This document shows, piece after piece, positions 1-8,804 of a stretch of 38,103 bases of DNA. The DNA is from Ectopseudomonas mendocina (GTDB lineage: Bacteria > Pseudomonadota > Gammaproteobacteria > Pseudomonadales > Pseudomonadaceae): the NCBI RefSeq assembly GCF_008041835.1, contig NZ_VRYE01000003.1, forward strand, positions 1 through 38,103. Direction: 5' to 3'. A model generated the notes under the pieces. That model was given only the letters and a program-made list of their open reading frames with translations, ran no database searches and was not told where the DNA came from. Numbering within the stretch: position 1 is the first letter of the stretch; every line of letters begins with the position of its first letter. The translations under genes and the position numbers were made by a program.

Positions 1-190
1 CCGGTTAGGCGCACAGGAGCGAAATTCATCATGGCTCAAGGCTAACGCCTTATCAGAAGTCGAATATACGGAAGCAGTCGTACCTAGGTTCAGAGGCAGA
101 TTATTTCACTGGCAAAACGGGAGGAGTCCGTATACGGATGCAATCCGGGGAAGCCCGGCACACGGCCCCGGATTGTATCCGGGCTACGGG
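1..190. other. Intergenic stretch with REP-like palindromes
   Basis: I see no gene here. Positions 128-137 hold the palindrome CCGTATACGG. Positions 167-183 hold a CCCGGAT/ATCCGGG hairpin that belongs to the same family as the one at 4866-4882, and a related half-site lies at 142-150. The hairpin lies just past the stop codon of the minus-strand EAL/GGDEF gene and could terminate it, although there is no clear T-run. Confidence 0.5.
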
Positions 191-1858
191 TTACGATCCG
201 CCGAGCAGCGGCTGGCGCAAGCCGAACACCAGAAAGCGTGCCAGCTCCGCCAGAGGTATCGCCTTGCTGATCAGGTAGCCCTGCACCTGATCGCAGCCGA
301 ACTGACGCAGCATGTCGAGCTGCTCGATGTTCTCCACCCCTTCGGCCACCACTTCGAGATTGAGGTTGTGCGCCAGATTGATCATCGCCCGCACCAATTG
401 GCGATTCTCGGCACGCTCGCCCATACCGCCGACAAAGCTCCTGTCGATCTTCAGCAGGGTGATCGGCAGGTTATTGAGATGAACGAAAGACGAGAAGCCG
501 GTGCCGAAGTCGTCCAGCGAAAAACGCACGCCGAGCCGTCCCAGCGCCAGCATGGTCTGCTGCACCTGGTCGCTGCGGCGCATCACTGCGGTTTCGGTCA
601 GCTCGAACTCCAGCCACTGCGCATCGACCCCACGTTCTTCGATCAAACGGCTGAGGGTCGGCAGCAACTGGCTGTCCTGAAACTGGCGAAACGACAGGTT
701 GACCGCCATATGCAGTGCCGGCAGGCCGCGCCCACGCAGCCACTGCATATCGCGCAGGGCACGGGAGATGACCCAGTAACCGAGCGGTACGATCAGCCCG
801 GTTTCTTCGGCCAGCGGTACGAACTCATTGGGCGAGAGCAGCCCACGCTCGCTGTGCTGCCAGCGCACCAGGGCCTCCAGGCCGACGATGCGCCCGCTCT
901 TCAGGCACAGGCGTGGCTGATAATGCAGCTCCAGTTCGTCACGGCGTAACGCACGGCGCAGCTCGCCTTGCAGATCGGCCTGGCTGCGTGCGCTGCGATT
1001 CAGGCGTTCGTCATAGACATGAAACACGCAGCCTTGCTGATTCTTGGCCTGTTGCATGGCGATATGCGCGTGCCACAGCAGCGGATCGGCGCCCTCGCCC
1101 GCGCGGGCATGGGCCAGGCCAAGGCTGCAACCGATCAGCAGACTCTCGCCGTCCACCCAGTAAGGCTCACCCAATACTTCGGTGACGCGCTCGGCCAGGC
1201 GCTCCACGCGCTGCGGATCGCGGCGTGCATCGAGCAACAGTGCGAATTCGTCGCTGCCCAGACGCGCGATCTGATCGCAGGGCTGCAGCAGCCCCTTGAG
1301 CCGCGCCACCACCTGCAGGATCAGGCGGTCTCCGGCCTGGTAGCCGAGGGCATCATTGGCATGACGGAAATTGTCCAGATCGAGATGACCCAGCACCAGG
1401 CCACGGCCGCCACACTCGGCCAGGCGCGCCGCGAGCAGGGTCTGGAAACCCTGGCGATTGGCGATGCCGGTCAGGGGGTCCTGTTCGGCCAGGCGCTGCA
1501 GGGTGTGCTTGAGGTTGCCCTGTTCGCGCACGTAGCGCAGGCAACGGCGCAGCACGTCGAGGTTGAGGCTGCCGCGCACCAGCCAGTCGCTGACACCGGC
1601 TGGTTCTTCGACTGGCTCCTCGTCGAGCAGCAGGACGATGGGCAGGGGGCACTGATGGGGATCGGGAAGACGGTCCGGGGTACTCAGCAGCAGACCGCTG
1701 GCGTGATCATCGAACAGATTGCTGGCCGCTTCCCATGACGGCGCGGTAATAAGCGGGGATGGGCTGCCCAGGGCGCTCAACTGCTCGCGCAACAATTCGG
1801 CCCAGTCCGGCGTTTCCGCCAACAGGACCAACCGCAAGGGTTCGACGAGCGTGGACAA
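191..1858 (-). CDS. GGDEF/EAL-domain cyclic-di-GMP protein, probable phosphodiesterase
   Basis: The product of about 555 residues has three parts. An N-terminal segment (about 5-115) looks receiver-like but shows no obvious phospho-acceptor motif. A GGDEF domain (about 125-285) has the signature loop changed to GSDEF (201-205). A complete EAL domain (about 310-545) has EALVRW, DDFGTGFSS, KIDRSF, AEGVEN and the QGY motif. From family knowledge, intact EAL residues predict hydrolysis of c-di-GMP to pGpG, while the altered GGDEF loop probably lacks cyclase activity. I chose the TTG at 1858 because GGGGGAGG lies about 4 nt upstream; an in-frame start at 1933 would add 25 poorly conserved-looking residues. 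By order beside rep it resembles PA5295 (ProE) of P. aeruginosa, from memory. Confidence 0.85.
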   Translation of the reverse strand: MSTLVEPLRLVLLAETPDWAELLREQLSALGSPSPLITAPSWEAASNLFDDHASGLLLSTPDRLPDPHQCPLPIVLLLDEEPVEEPAGVSDWLVRGSLNLDVLRRCLRYVREQGNLKHTLQRLAEQDPLTGIANRQGFQTLLAARLAECGGRGLVLGHLDLDNFRHANDALGYQAGDRLILQVVARLKGLLQPCDQIARLGSDEFALLLDARRDPQRVERLAERVTEVLGEPYWVDGESLLIGCSLGLAHARAGEGADPLLWHAHIAMQQAKNQQGCVFHVYDERLNRSARSQADLQGELRRALRRDELELHYQPRLCLKSGRIVGLEALVRWQHSERGLLSPNEFVPLAEETGLIVPLGYWVISRALRDMQWLRGRGLPALHMAVNLSFRQFQDSQLLPTLSRLIEERGVDAQWLEFELTETAVMRRSDQVQQTMLALGRLGVRFSLDDFGTGFSSFVHLNNLPITLLKIDRSFVGGMGERAENRQLVRAMINLAHNLNLEVVAEGVENIEQLDMLRQFGCDQVQGYLISKAIPLAELARFLVFGLRQPLLGGS

Positions 1859-2129
1859 GCAACCTCCCCCAATGACCACAAGAATGATGGCGAATCGCGT
1901 CGCCTGAACGCGCCGTAATCGGCGTCTAATCAATCACATACGTGCGAAAGGTAGTGCAGATCCTGAGATATAACCAGTAAAGCGACAAGTGGCACCAGAG
2001 TACTGGAATAAAGTGATTAACCAAGTGCATGGCGATGCAATTTCGTGCGCTACGCCACAGTTCCGGACGGTCGCGGCAGAAGCCTTCGGGCCTGTTAAAA
2101 TGCCCGGCCCTTTTTCTGTGAACGATCCC

Positions 2130-4139
2130 ATGTCCCGACTGAACCCCCGGCAACAAGAGGCCGTGAACTACGTCGGCGGCCCGCTTCTGGTGCTCGCCGG
2201 TGCCGGTTCCGGCAAGACCAGCGTGATCACGCGCAAGATCGCCCATCTGGTGCAGAACTGCGGCATCCGCGCCCAGCACATCGTCGCCATGACCTTCACC
2301 AACAAGGCCGCGCGCGAGATGAAGGAGCGCGTCGGCACCCTACTCAAGGGCAGCGAGGCGCGCGGCCTGACGGTGTCCACCTTCCACAACCTGGGCATGA
2401 ACATCATCCGCAAGGAATACGCGCGCCTGGGCTACAAACCCGGCTTCTCGATCTTCGACGACGGCGACATCAAGGCGCTGCTCAGCGACATCATGCAGAA
2501 GGAGTATTCCGGCGACGACGGCGCCGATGAGGTGAAGAACCTCATCGACAGCTGGAAGAACGACCTGATCCTGCCCGACGAAGCCCTGGCCAAGGCGCGC
2601 AATCCCAAGGAACAGACTGCCGCCATCGTCTACCTGCACTACCAGCGCACGCTCAAGGCGTATAACGCGGTGGATTTCAACGACCTGATCCTGCTGCCGG
2701 TGAAGCTTTTTCAGGAGCACGCCGACATCCTGGAGAAATGGCAGAACCGCATCCGCTACCTGCTGGTGGACGAATACCAGGACACCAACGCCAGCCAGTA
2801 CCTGCTGGTGAAGCTGCTGGTAGGTATGCGCAACCAGTTCACCGTGGTCGGCGACGATGACCAGTCGATCTACGCCTGGCGTGGCGCGCGCCCGGAAAAC
2901 CTGATGCTGCTGAAAGAGGATTATCCGTCGCTGAAAGTGGTGATGCTGGAGCAGAACTACCGCTCCACCAGCCGTATCCTCAAATGCGCCAACGTGCTGA
3001 TCGCCAACAACCCGCACGTGTTCGAGAAGCAGTTGTGGAGCGAGATGGGCATGGGCGACGAGATTCGCGTGATCCGCACCCGTAACGAAGACGCCGAGTG
3101 CGAGCGGGTGGCCCTGGAAATTCTCACCGAGCATCTGCGTACCCAGCGTCCCTACAGCGAATTCGCCATCCTCTATCGCGGCAACTACCAGGCCAAGCTG
3201 ATGGAGCTGAAGCTGCAGCACCACCAGATTCCCTATCGCCTCTCAGGCGGCACCAGTTTCTTCGCCCGCCAGGAGGTGAAGGACCTGATGAGTTACTTCC
3301 GCCTGCTGGTCAACCCGGACGACGACAACGCCTTCCTGCGCGTGATCAACGTGCCACGTCGGGAGATCGGCTCCGCCACTCTGGAAAAACTCGGCAACTA
3401 CGCCAGCGAACGCAAGATCAGCATGTACGCCGCCGCTGGCGAGATGGGCCTCGGCGAGCATCTCGATGCGCGCTTCACCGAGCGCCTGCAGCGCTTCACC
3501 CGCTGGATGGATCGGGTGCGCCAGGAGTGCGCGCAGAACGATCCTATCGCTGCGATTCGCAGCATGGTCATGGACATCGACTACGAGAACTGGCTACGGC
3601 AGAACGCCTCCAGCGACAAGGTGGCCGACGCGCGCATGGGCAACGTCTGGTTCCTCGTCGACGCGCTGAAGAGCACACTGGAGCGCGACGAAGACGGCGA
3701 CATGACCATCGAAGACGCCATCGGCAAGCTGGTGCTGCGCGACATGCTCGAACGCCAGCAGGAAGAGGAAGAAGGCGCCGAGGGCGTGCAGATGATGACC
3801 ATGCACGCCTCCAAGGGTCTGGAGTTTCCGTCGGTGTATATCATCGGTTTCGAGGAAGAGATCCTCCCCCACCGCTCCAGCATCGAGGCCGACACCATCG
3901 AGGAAGAGCGGCGCCTGGCCTACGTCGGCATCACCCGCGCCAAGCGCAACCTGGCGCTGACCTTCGCCGCCAAGCGCAAGCAATACGGCGAGGTGATCGA
4001 CTGCTCGCCGAGCCGCTTCCTCGACGAACTGCCGCCGGAAGACCTGGTGTGGGAAGGTCTGGAAGAGGCGCCGGTGGAGGTCAAGGCCGCACGCGGCAAC
4101 GACGCCCTGGCCAATATGCGGGCGATGCTCAAGCGCTGA
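2130..4139 (+). CDS. rep: ATP-dependent DNA helicase Rep
   Basis: This superfamily 1A 3'-5' helicase of 669 residues helps replication forks pass protein roadblocks. The start MSRLNPRQQEAV matches the N terminus of E. coli Rep (MRLNPGQQQAV). Walker A (AGAGSGKT) is at about residues 24-31, followed by TFTNKAAREM (motif Ia), LLVDEYQDTN (motif II), GDDDQSIYAWRGA (motif III), QNYRS (motif IV), TMHASKGLEF (motif V) and EERRLAYVGITRAK (motif VI). An open frame extends upstream to 1989, but that extension is not Rep-like, so I start at the ATG at 2130. No strong Shine-Dalgarno is visible there. The stop codon lies inside the first copy of a tandem repeat (4133-4230). Confidence 0.97.
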   Translation: MSRLNPRQQEAVNYVGGPLLVLAGAGSGKTSVITRKIAHLVQNCGIRAQHIVAMTFTNKAAREMKERVGTLLKGSEARGLTVSTFHNLGMNIIRKEYARLGYKPGFSIFDDGDIKALLSDIMQKEYSGDDGADEVKNLIDSWKNDLILPDEALAKARNPKEQTAAIVYLHYQRTLKAYNAVDFNDLILLPVKLFQEHADILEKWQNRIRYLLVDEYQDTNASQYLLVKLLVGMRNQFTVVGDDDQSIYAWRGARPENLMLLKEDYPSLKVVMLEQNYRSTSRILKCANVLIANNPHVFEKQLWSEMGMGDEIRVIRTRNEDAECERVALEILTEHLRTQRPYSEFAILYRGNYQAKLMELKLQHHQIPYRLSGGTSFFARQEVKDLMSYFRLLVNPDDDNAFLRVINVPRREIGSATLEKLGNYASERKISMYAAAGEMGLGEHLDARFTERLQRFTRWMDRVRQECAQNDPIAAIRSMVMDIDYENWLRQNASSDKVADARMGNVWFLVDALKSTLERDEDGDMTIEDAIGKLVLRDMLERQQEEEEGAEGVQMMTMHASKGLEFPSVYIIGFEEEILPHRSSIEADTIEEERRLAYVGITRAKRNLALTFAAKRKQYGEVIDCSPSRFLDELPPEDLVWEGLEEAPVEVKAARGNDALANMRAMLKR

Positions 4140-4230
4140 AAACCGGACCTTGCTGCCTGGTGGGCTGAAGCCCACCCTACCGCGCTGAAAACCGGACCTT
4201 GCTGCCTGGTGGGCTGAAGCCCACCCTACC
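4133..4230. repeat. Two exact tandem copies of a 49-bp unit
   Basis: The unit occupies 4133-4181 and again 4182-4230 without a visible mismatch. It starts with the last codons and stop of rep (GCGCTGA), so the second copy repeats the rep 3' end. Each unit contains the palindromic core GTGGGCTGAAGCCCAC. Confidence 0.95.
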
Positions 4231-4293
4231 GCGCTGGATCGCCGCCCGGCCCACCCTACGCCTGAGCGGAGTAGGGTGGGCTTCAGCCCACCA
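4158..4293. repeat. REP-like inverted repeat cluster (GTGGGCTGAAGCCCAC family)
   Basis: The 23-bp sequence at 4158-4180 recurs at 4207-4229 and appears as a perfect reverse complement at 4271-4293. Transcription could form either local hairpins or one long stem. It fills the gap between rep and the UPF0158 gene and may act as a transcription terminator or mRNA-stabilising element. Confidence 0.85.
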
Positions 4294-4370
4294 CTTCAAA
4301 TGCCACAGGCACCCTCGCCATATTTGCCAGTCAGAAAGAAGATACCGTTCAGACACAGGGAGCTGGAACC

Positions 4371-4853
4371 ATGCGCACATTCACGCTCGACCTCGATGCC
4401 CTGATTGAGCTGATCAATGGCCGCGAACAACAGGAACACTGGCTGGATCTGGAAAGTGGCAGCGTTCTGACCCTGCCTGCGGGAGATCGCTACAGCGACG
4501 AGCGCCAGCAGATCGAGCTCGATCCCGAGCGCTACAGCCAGGTGCCCAACCTCGACGTCCCCCAGCGCGTGGCCATGCGTGAATCCTTCCTGTTCACCCT
4601 TGACGATGTGCATGCCCACCCGCTGCTCAGCGCCGCGCTGACCGGCCGCAGGCCCCTGCGCGCGTTCGACTACGAGATCGAGGCCTTTCCAGCGATTCGC
4701 GAACAGTGGCAGGCCTACGAGATCAAGCAACTGCGCGAGTACGTCCTCAACTGGCTCTACGAACTGGGCATCGAGCCCGCGCCGGACAAGCTGCCGCTGG
4801 ATACGCGCGGCATTCCCAGGGACATTCTGCGGCGGCTGACCAAGAGCGCCTGA
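4371..4853 (+). CDS. UPF0158 family protein
   Basis: This 160-residue soluble, acidic protein matches the UPF0158 family by its opening (TLDLDALIELI), the GDRYSDERQQIELDPERY segment, and a basic C-terminal part with REYVLNWLYELGIEP. The biochemical role of the family is unknown. A good Shine-Dalgarno (AGGGAG) lies about 8 nt before the ATG. The gene stands alone between the rep repeat cluster and xpt, with a REP-type hairpin right after its stop. No signal peptide or membrane segment is visible. Confidence 0.8.
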   Translation: MRTFTLDLDALIELINGREQQEHWLDLESGSVLTLPAGDRYSDERQQIELDPERYSQVPNLDVPQRVAMRESFLFTLDDVHAHPLLSAALTGRRPLRAFDYEIEAFPAIREQWQAYEIKQLREYVLNWLYELGIEPAPDKLPLDTRGIPRDILRRLTKSA

Positions 4854-4865
4854 GCGCAGTGCGCC

Positions 4866-4882
4866 CCCGGATTGCATCCGGG
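4866..4882. repeat. Short REP-like hairpin (CCCGGAT-TGC-ATCCGGG)
   Basis: A perfect 7-bp stem with a 3-nt loop lies 13 nt after the UPF0158 stop. It is the same family as the hairpin at 167-183. There is no T-run, so it is better called a REP-like palindrome than a proven terminator. Confidence 0.7.
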
Positions 4883-4962
4883 CTACCAACCTGTCCAGGC
4901 GGTCAATGGGTCACGACTGTCGGGCAGGCTGCGGTTTCACTACACAATGCGGGGCATTTTGA

Positions 4963-5577
<615 letters not shown>

Positions 5578-5622
5578 CACTGGACGCCCGAACAGCCCAT
5601 CAGGCAGGCGGACAGCCAAAAC

Positions 5623-5651
5623 GAAGAAACCGCCCAGAGGGCGGTTTCTTC
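5623..5651. terminator. Bidirectional intrinsic terminator between xpt and cycB
   Basis: A perfect 13-bp stem (GAAGAAACCGCCC with its reverse complement) and a 3-nt loop lie between two convergent genes. The stem ends supply a TTTCTTC run on either strand, so it can stop transcription from both sides. Confidence 0.9.
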
Positions 5652-5667
5652 ATGAAAGCGATATGCC

Positions 5668-6090
5668 TTACAGGCCAGACATCTTCTGAATCGCTTCGCG
5701 CAGTTCGTCATCCGTGCAGTCAGCACAGGTGCCTTTCGGCGGCATGGCGTTGATACCGGAGATGGCAGCAGCGAGGATGCCGTCGAGACCGCCCTGGTGG
5801 TCAGCACGCTCTTTCCAGGCAGCGGTGTCGCCGATCTTCGGCGCGTCCAGCACACCGGTGGCGTGGCAGACACTGCAATGCTTGGCGATGATGTCGTCAG
5901 CGGTGCGTGCACCACCACCGGCGGATGCGGCGACGGTTTCGACGCCCTTGCACTCTTCGCCCATGATGCACACCTCGCCTACAGGCTTGAGGCGCTCGGC
6001 GATAGCTTCATCGGTCGTGGCCTGAGCAGTCACTGCCCACAGGGCCAATACGGCAGCCGGTACTGCCAGCATTTTCTTCATCAGATTCAC
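5668..6090 (-). CDS. cycB: Cytochrome c5 family protein
   Basis: This 140-residue periplasmic electron-transfer protein has a signal peptide (basic MNLMKKM, then a hydrophobic run ending near AQA at about 21-23). It carries one covalent haem site, CSVCH (about 72-76), and a probable axial Met in NAMPPKG. A second Cys pair (CADC) close to the Met is typical of the c5 class, where it forms a disulfide. An extra Cys pair (CIMGEEC) lies in the linker. The start chosen is GTG 6090, since GAGGG lies about 7 nt upstream; an ATG three codons later is possible. The terminator at 5623-5651 ends the transcript. The redox partner is not evident from the neighbours. Confidence 0.9.
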   Translation of the reverse strand: MNLMKKMLAVPAAVLALWAVTAQATTDEAIAERLKPVGEVCIMGEECKGVETVAASAGGGARTADDIIAKHCSVCHATGVLDAPKIGDTAAWKERADHQGGLDGILAAAISGINAMPPKGTCADCTDDELREAIQKMSGL

Positions 6091-6203
6091 GGTACACCCT
6101 CTTCGTGGCTAGTCACGCCCGCGGCCACGGTTTCGCGAGCGGGCGACAGTATAACGGCAAGCAGGCCAGGCCGAAACAACCCATATTGTCGCAGGGTTAT
6201 TGA

Positions 6204-6752
6204 TCAGAAGTTCGCTGGCGTCGTGGCACTGATCAAACGCGCCGGTACATCGAACGGATTGCGGAAGCGATGCGGCTTGCTGCTTTCGAAATAATAGCTG
6301 TCGCCTGGCTCGAGGATGAACACCTCGTTGCCAACGGTCAGCTCCAGCTTGCCCTCGACCAGCATGCCAGCCTCTTCGCCTTCGTGGGCGTACATTTCGT
6401 CACCCGTATCGGTGCCGGCCGGATAGGTCTCGTCGAGGAAGGAAATGGCGCGGCTCGGATGAGCCTTGCCGATCAGCTTCATGGTGATGGCGCCACTGCA
6501 GATATCGGTCAGCTCGGAGGCCCGGTAGACCACCTGAACCTGGTTCTCCTGCTCCATGTCGAGGGAGAAGAACTCCACCAGCGACATGGGAATGCCGCCG
6601 AGCACCTTTTTCAGCGAGCTGATCGAGGGGCTCACGCTGTTCTTCTCGATCATGGAAATGGTGCTGTTGGTGACGCCCGCCCGCTTGGCGAGTTCACGTT
6701 GGGATAGGCCTTTGAGCTTACGAATCGATTGCAGTCGAACGCCGACGTCCAA
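6204..6752 (-). CDS. pauR: XRE-cupin transcriptional regulator, PauR/PuuR type
   Basis: The 182-residue protein has an N-terminal helix-turn-helix (LSQRELAKRAGVTNSTISMIEKN, about 16-38) and a C-terminal cupin sensor domain (about 105-180) with the PAGTDTGDEMYAHEGEEAG and EPGDSYYFESSKPHRF segments. In P. aeruginosa PauR in the same position represses polyamine catabolic genes, with putrescine or cadaverine as signals; applying this here is inference from synteny and sequence type. Translation starts at TTG 6752 with AAGGGGGA upstream; the protein then begins MDVGVRLQSIRK, as expected for the family. Likely targets in the window are the pauB, kauB and gabDT units. Confidence 0.85.
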   Translation of the reverse strand: MDVGVRLQSIRKLKGLSQRELAKRAGVTNSTISMIEKNSVSPSISSLKKVLGGIPMSLVEFFSLDMEQENQVQVVYRASELTDICSGAITMKLIGKAHPSRAISFLDETYPAGTDTGDEMYAHEGEEAGMLVEGKLELTVGNEVFILEPGDSYYFESSKPHRFRNPFDVPARLISATTPANF

Positions 6753-6858
6753 TGCTGGAATCCCCCTTGGGATATGAGACGGAAAAGTGTCCGTATCATG
6801 GCATAGCGTTCGGAATTTACAACACTTGCGTTCACCCTTCGCCTACACACCTCCCAGG

Positions 6859-7157
6859 AAACCCGTTAAAAGGCCGCGAGCTAGCAGGCCGTTGAAAAAC
6901 GTAGCCGAGGCAGCCAGTGCAAGGCAAAAACAGGCGAAAAAGCGGAGTTTACGAGTTGTAAATGAGCATTTTGAGCCTGTTTTTAACGCAGCAATGGCAA
7001 CGCAGGTAGTTTTTCAACAGCCTGCTAGAGCCATGCAAGGCAAAAATAGGGGAGGATGCAGAGTGTACGAGCTGTACATGAGCAATACGACCGGGCTGGC
7101 GAACCAGCCTGTTTTTAACGCAGCATGGCCGACGCGCAGCCGTCTTTTAACGGGTTT
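6859..7157. repeat. Outer MITE-like element, interrupted by a second copy
   Basis: The ends AAACCCGTTAAAAGGC (6859-6874) and its near reverse complement (7142-7157) form a terminal inverted repeat with 15 of 16 matches. Removing the inner element and one AG leaves about 149 bp, the same length as the inner copy. The interiors share TGCAAGGCAAAAA and CCTGTTTTTAACGCAGCA. The right end touches the dadX stop codon. No transposase is encoded. Confidence 0.8.
6881..7028. repeat. Inner MITE-like element nested in the outer one
   Basis: The 148-bp element has 20-bp terminal inverted repeats, CTAGCAGGCCGTTGAAAAAC and the reverse complement at 7009-7028, with one mismatch. AG flanks both sides (6879-6880 and 7029-7030), consistent with a 2-bp target duplication. 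The interior resembles the outer element. Confidence 0.8.
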
Positions 7158-8230
7158 CAGCCCCCGAGATAGAGCAGCGGTACCCGCCGCAGGTTGCAAA
7201 AAATCTGATAGGGAATGCTACCTGCCGCCATGGCCACGTCACTGGCCAGCACCTGTTTGCCCCATAGTTCGACATGGCTGCCAAGGCCGGCCTGTGGCAA
7301 ATCGGTCAGGTCCACGGTCAGCATGTCCATCGACACCCGACCGATCAGCCGGGTCAGTTGACCGTCCACCACCACTGGCGTGCCGCTCGGCGCATGGCGC
7401 GGATAGCCGTCGGCATAGCCCATGGCGACCACACCGACGCGGGTCGGCCTTTCGGCGACGAAGCGCGCGCCATAACCCACCGGCTCGCCGGCCGGCAGTT
7501 CACGCACGCTGATCACCTTCGATTCGAGCGTCATCACCGGCTGCAGGCGAGCGGCCTGCTCCTGAGCCTGCTCGAACGGCGTGGCGCCGTACAGCATGAT
7601 GCCGGGGCGCACCCAGTCACTGGGCACCTGCGGCCAGCCAAGCACGGCCGGCGAATTGCGCAAGCTGACCTCGGCGCTGAGGCCTTCGCGCGCCTGCTGG
7701 AACACCGCCAGTTGCTCACTCGTGCGCTCGCACTCGGGCTCATCGGCGCGAGCGAAGTGGCTCATCAGCACGATCTTGCCAACCTTGCCGCTGGCCAGCA
7801 GGCGCCGATAGGCGGCCTGGTACTCGGCCGGATGCAGGCCGACGCGATGCATGCCGCTGTCCAGCTTGAGCCAGACGGTCAGCGGCTTGCTCAGTTGGGC
7901 CTGCTCGATAGCCTCGATCTGCCACTGCGCATGGGCGACACACCACAGGCCATGCTGGTCGATCAGCGCCAGTTCGTCGGCCTCGAAGAAGCCTTCGAGC
8001 AGCAGGATCGGCGCCCTGATGCCGGCCTCGCGTAACGCCAGCGCTTCTTCGATGCAGGCCACGGCAAAACCATCGGCCTCGGCTTCGAGTGCCTGCGCAC
8101 AGCGCACAGCGCCATGTCCGTAAGCATCGGCCTTGACCACGGCCAGGGCGCGGGCGCCGCTCAGTTCGCGGGCCAGTTGGTAGTTGTGACGAAGCGCTTG
8201 CAGATCGATCAGGGCACGAGCAGGACGCAT
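7157..8230 (-). CDS. dadX: Catabolic alanine racemase DadX
   Basis: This PLP enzyme of 357 residues converts L-alanine to D-alanine, which DadA then oxidises. The PLP lysine is K33 in [10 protein letters not shown] and the second catalytic residue is Y253 in VGYGARF, the same numbers as in P. aeruginosa Dad[17 protein letters not shown] and the C-terminal [12 protein letters not shown] segment are also present. It starts at ATG 8230. It lies on the same strand as dadA and the Rid gene, but an intrinsic terminator at 8288-8312 separates it from them, so it may depend on read-through or have its own promoter. Confidence 0.96.
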   Translation of the reverse strand: MRPARALIDLQALRHNYQLARELSGARALAVVKADAYGHGAVRCAQALEAEADGFAVACIEEALALREAGIRAPILLLEGFFEADELALIDQHGLWCVAHAQWQIEAIEQAQLSKPLTVWLKLDSGMHRVGLHPAEYQAAYRRLLASGKVGKIVLMSHFARADEPECERTSEQLAVFQQAREGLSAEVSLRNSPAVLGWPQVPSDWVRPGIMLYGATPFEQAQEQAARLQPVMTLESKVISVRELPAGEPVGYGARFVAERPTRVGVVAMGYADGYPRHAPSGTPVVVDGQLTRLIGRVSMDMLTVDLTDLPQAGLGSHVELWGKQVLASDVAMAAGSIPYQIFCNLRRVPLLYLGG

Positions 8231-8287
8231 GGCAAGGTGTTCCCTCGGTTGTAATCAGTCACACGGTGGCCGCTAGCGGCACTGTTC

Positions 8288-8312
8288 AAAAAAAACCCGG
8301 CAGGGAGCCGGG
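8288..8312 (-). terminator. Intrinsic terminator after the dadA-rid transcript
   Basis: Read leftwards, the stem GCCGGG... wait-free core is 8296-8301 paired with 8307-8312 (6 bp, 5-nt loop), followed by eight T on the minus strand (8288-8295). It lies between the Rid gene and dadX and would limit read-through into dadX. Confidence 0.85.
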
Positions 8313-8417
8313 CGAAAAGCCAACACAAAAAAAATCCGGGAGAATTTTTTGACGTCGCTTGCGACGGCCCGGAGGGTTGCCGCCATGGATGGCAGGCAAC
8401 AAAAAGCTGTAGTCGCG

Positions 8418-8765
8418 TCAGACGGCCGCTACCACGCACATTTCCACCAGCACCTCGGGCTTGTACATCTTCGCCTCGACGCAGGCACGGGCCGGCGCAT
8501 GGCCATCGGCGACCCAGGCGTCGTACTCGGCGTTGAGGCCATCGTAGTCGGCCATGTCCTTGAGGAAGATGGTCAGCGAGAGGATCTTGCTCTTGTCGCT
8601 GCCACCCTCGGCCAGCATCTTGTCGATGTTGGCCAGGGTCTGCCGGGTCTGCTCGCGGATGTCGCCGCCGAACTCATCGGCCAACTGGCCGGCGAGGTAA
8701 ATCGTGCCGTTGTGGATCACCACTTCGCTGTAGCGTTTGGCCACATGCAGGCGCTGAATCGACAT
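8418..8765 (-). CDS. Rid (YjgF/YER057c/UK114) family protein
   Basis: The 115-residue protein carries Rid family marks: YLAGQLADE, an internal QTRQTLANID helix and PARACVEAKMYKPEVLVEM, with R93 in the position of the conserved substrate-binding arginine. Rid proteins hydrolyse reactive enamines and imines to ketones and ammonia. DadA, 39 nt upstream on the same strand, makes 2-iminopropionate from D-alanine, so this protein plausibly clears that imine. That link is inference from context. The sequence differs enough from classical RidA that it may belong to another Rid subgroup. Confidence 0.88.
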   Translation of the reverse strand: MSIQRLHVAKRYSEVVIHNGTIYLAGQLADEFGGDIREQTRQTLANIDKMLAEGGSDKSKILSLTIFLKDMADYDGLNAEYDAWVADGHAPARACVEAKMYKPEVLVEMCVVAAV

Positions 8766-8804
8766 AAAGCTAAAGCTCCTTGGATTGCGAAAGCGCGAAG
8801 GCTA

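Noticed and set aside
173..1738. Long plus-strand open frames opposite the EAL/GGDEF gene
   Set aside because: They are antisense frames caused by high GC; the minus strand has clear domain motifs across the whole stretch.
4133..4293. CRISPR-like array after rep
   Set aside because: The repeats are adjacent without spacers, and no cas gene is present.
6787..7512. A 241-codon plus-strand frame across the repeat region into dadX
   Set aside because: It runs through both MITE-like elements and antisense to dadX, with no recognisable domain.
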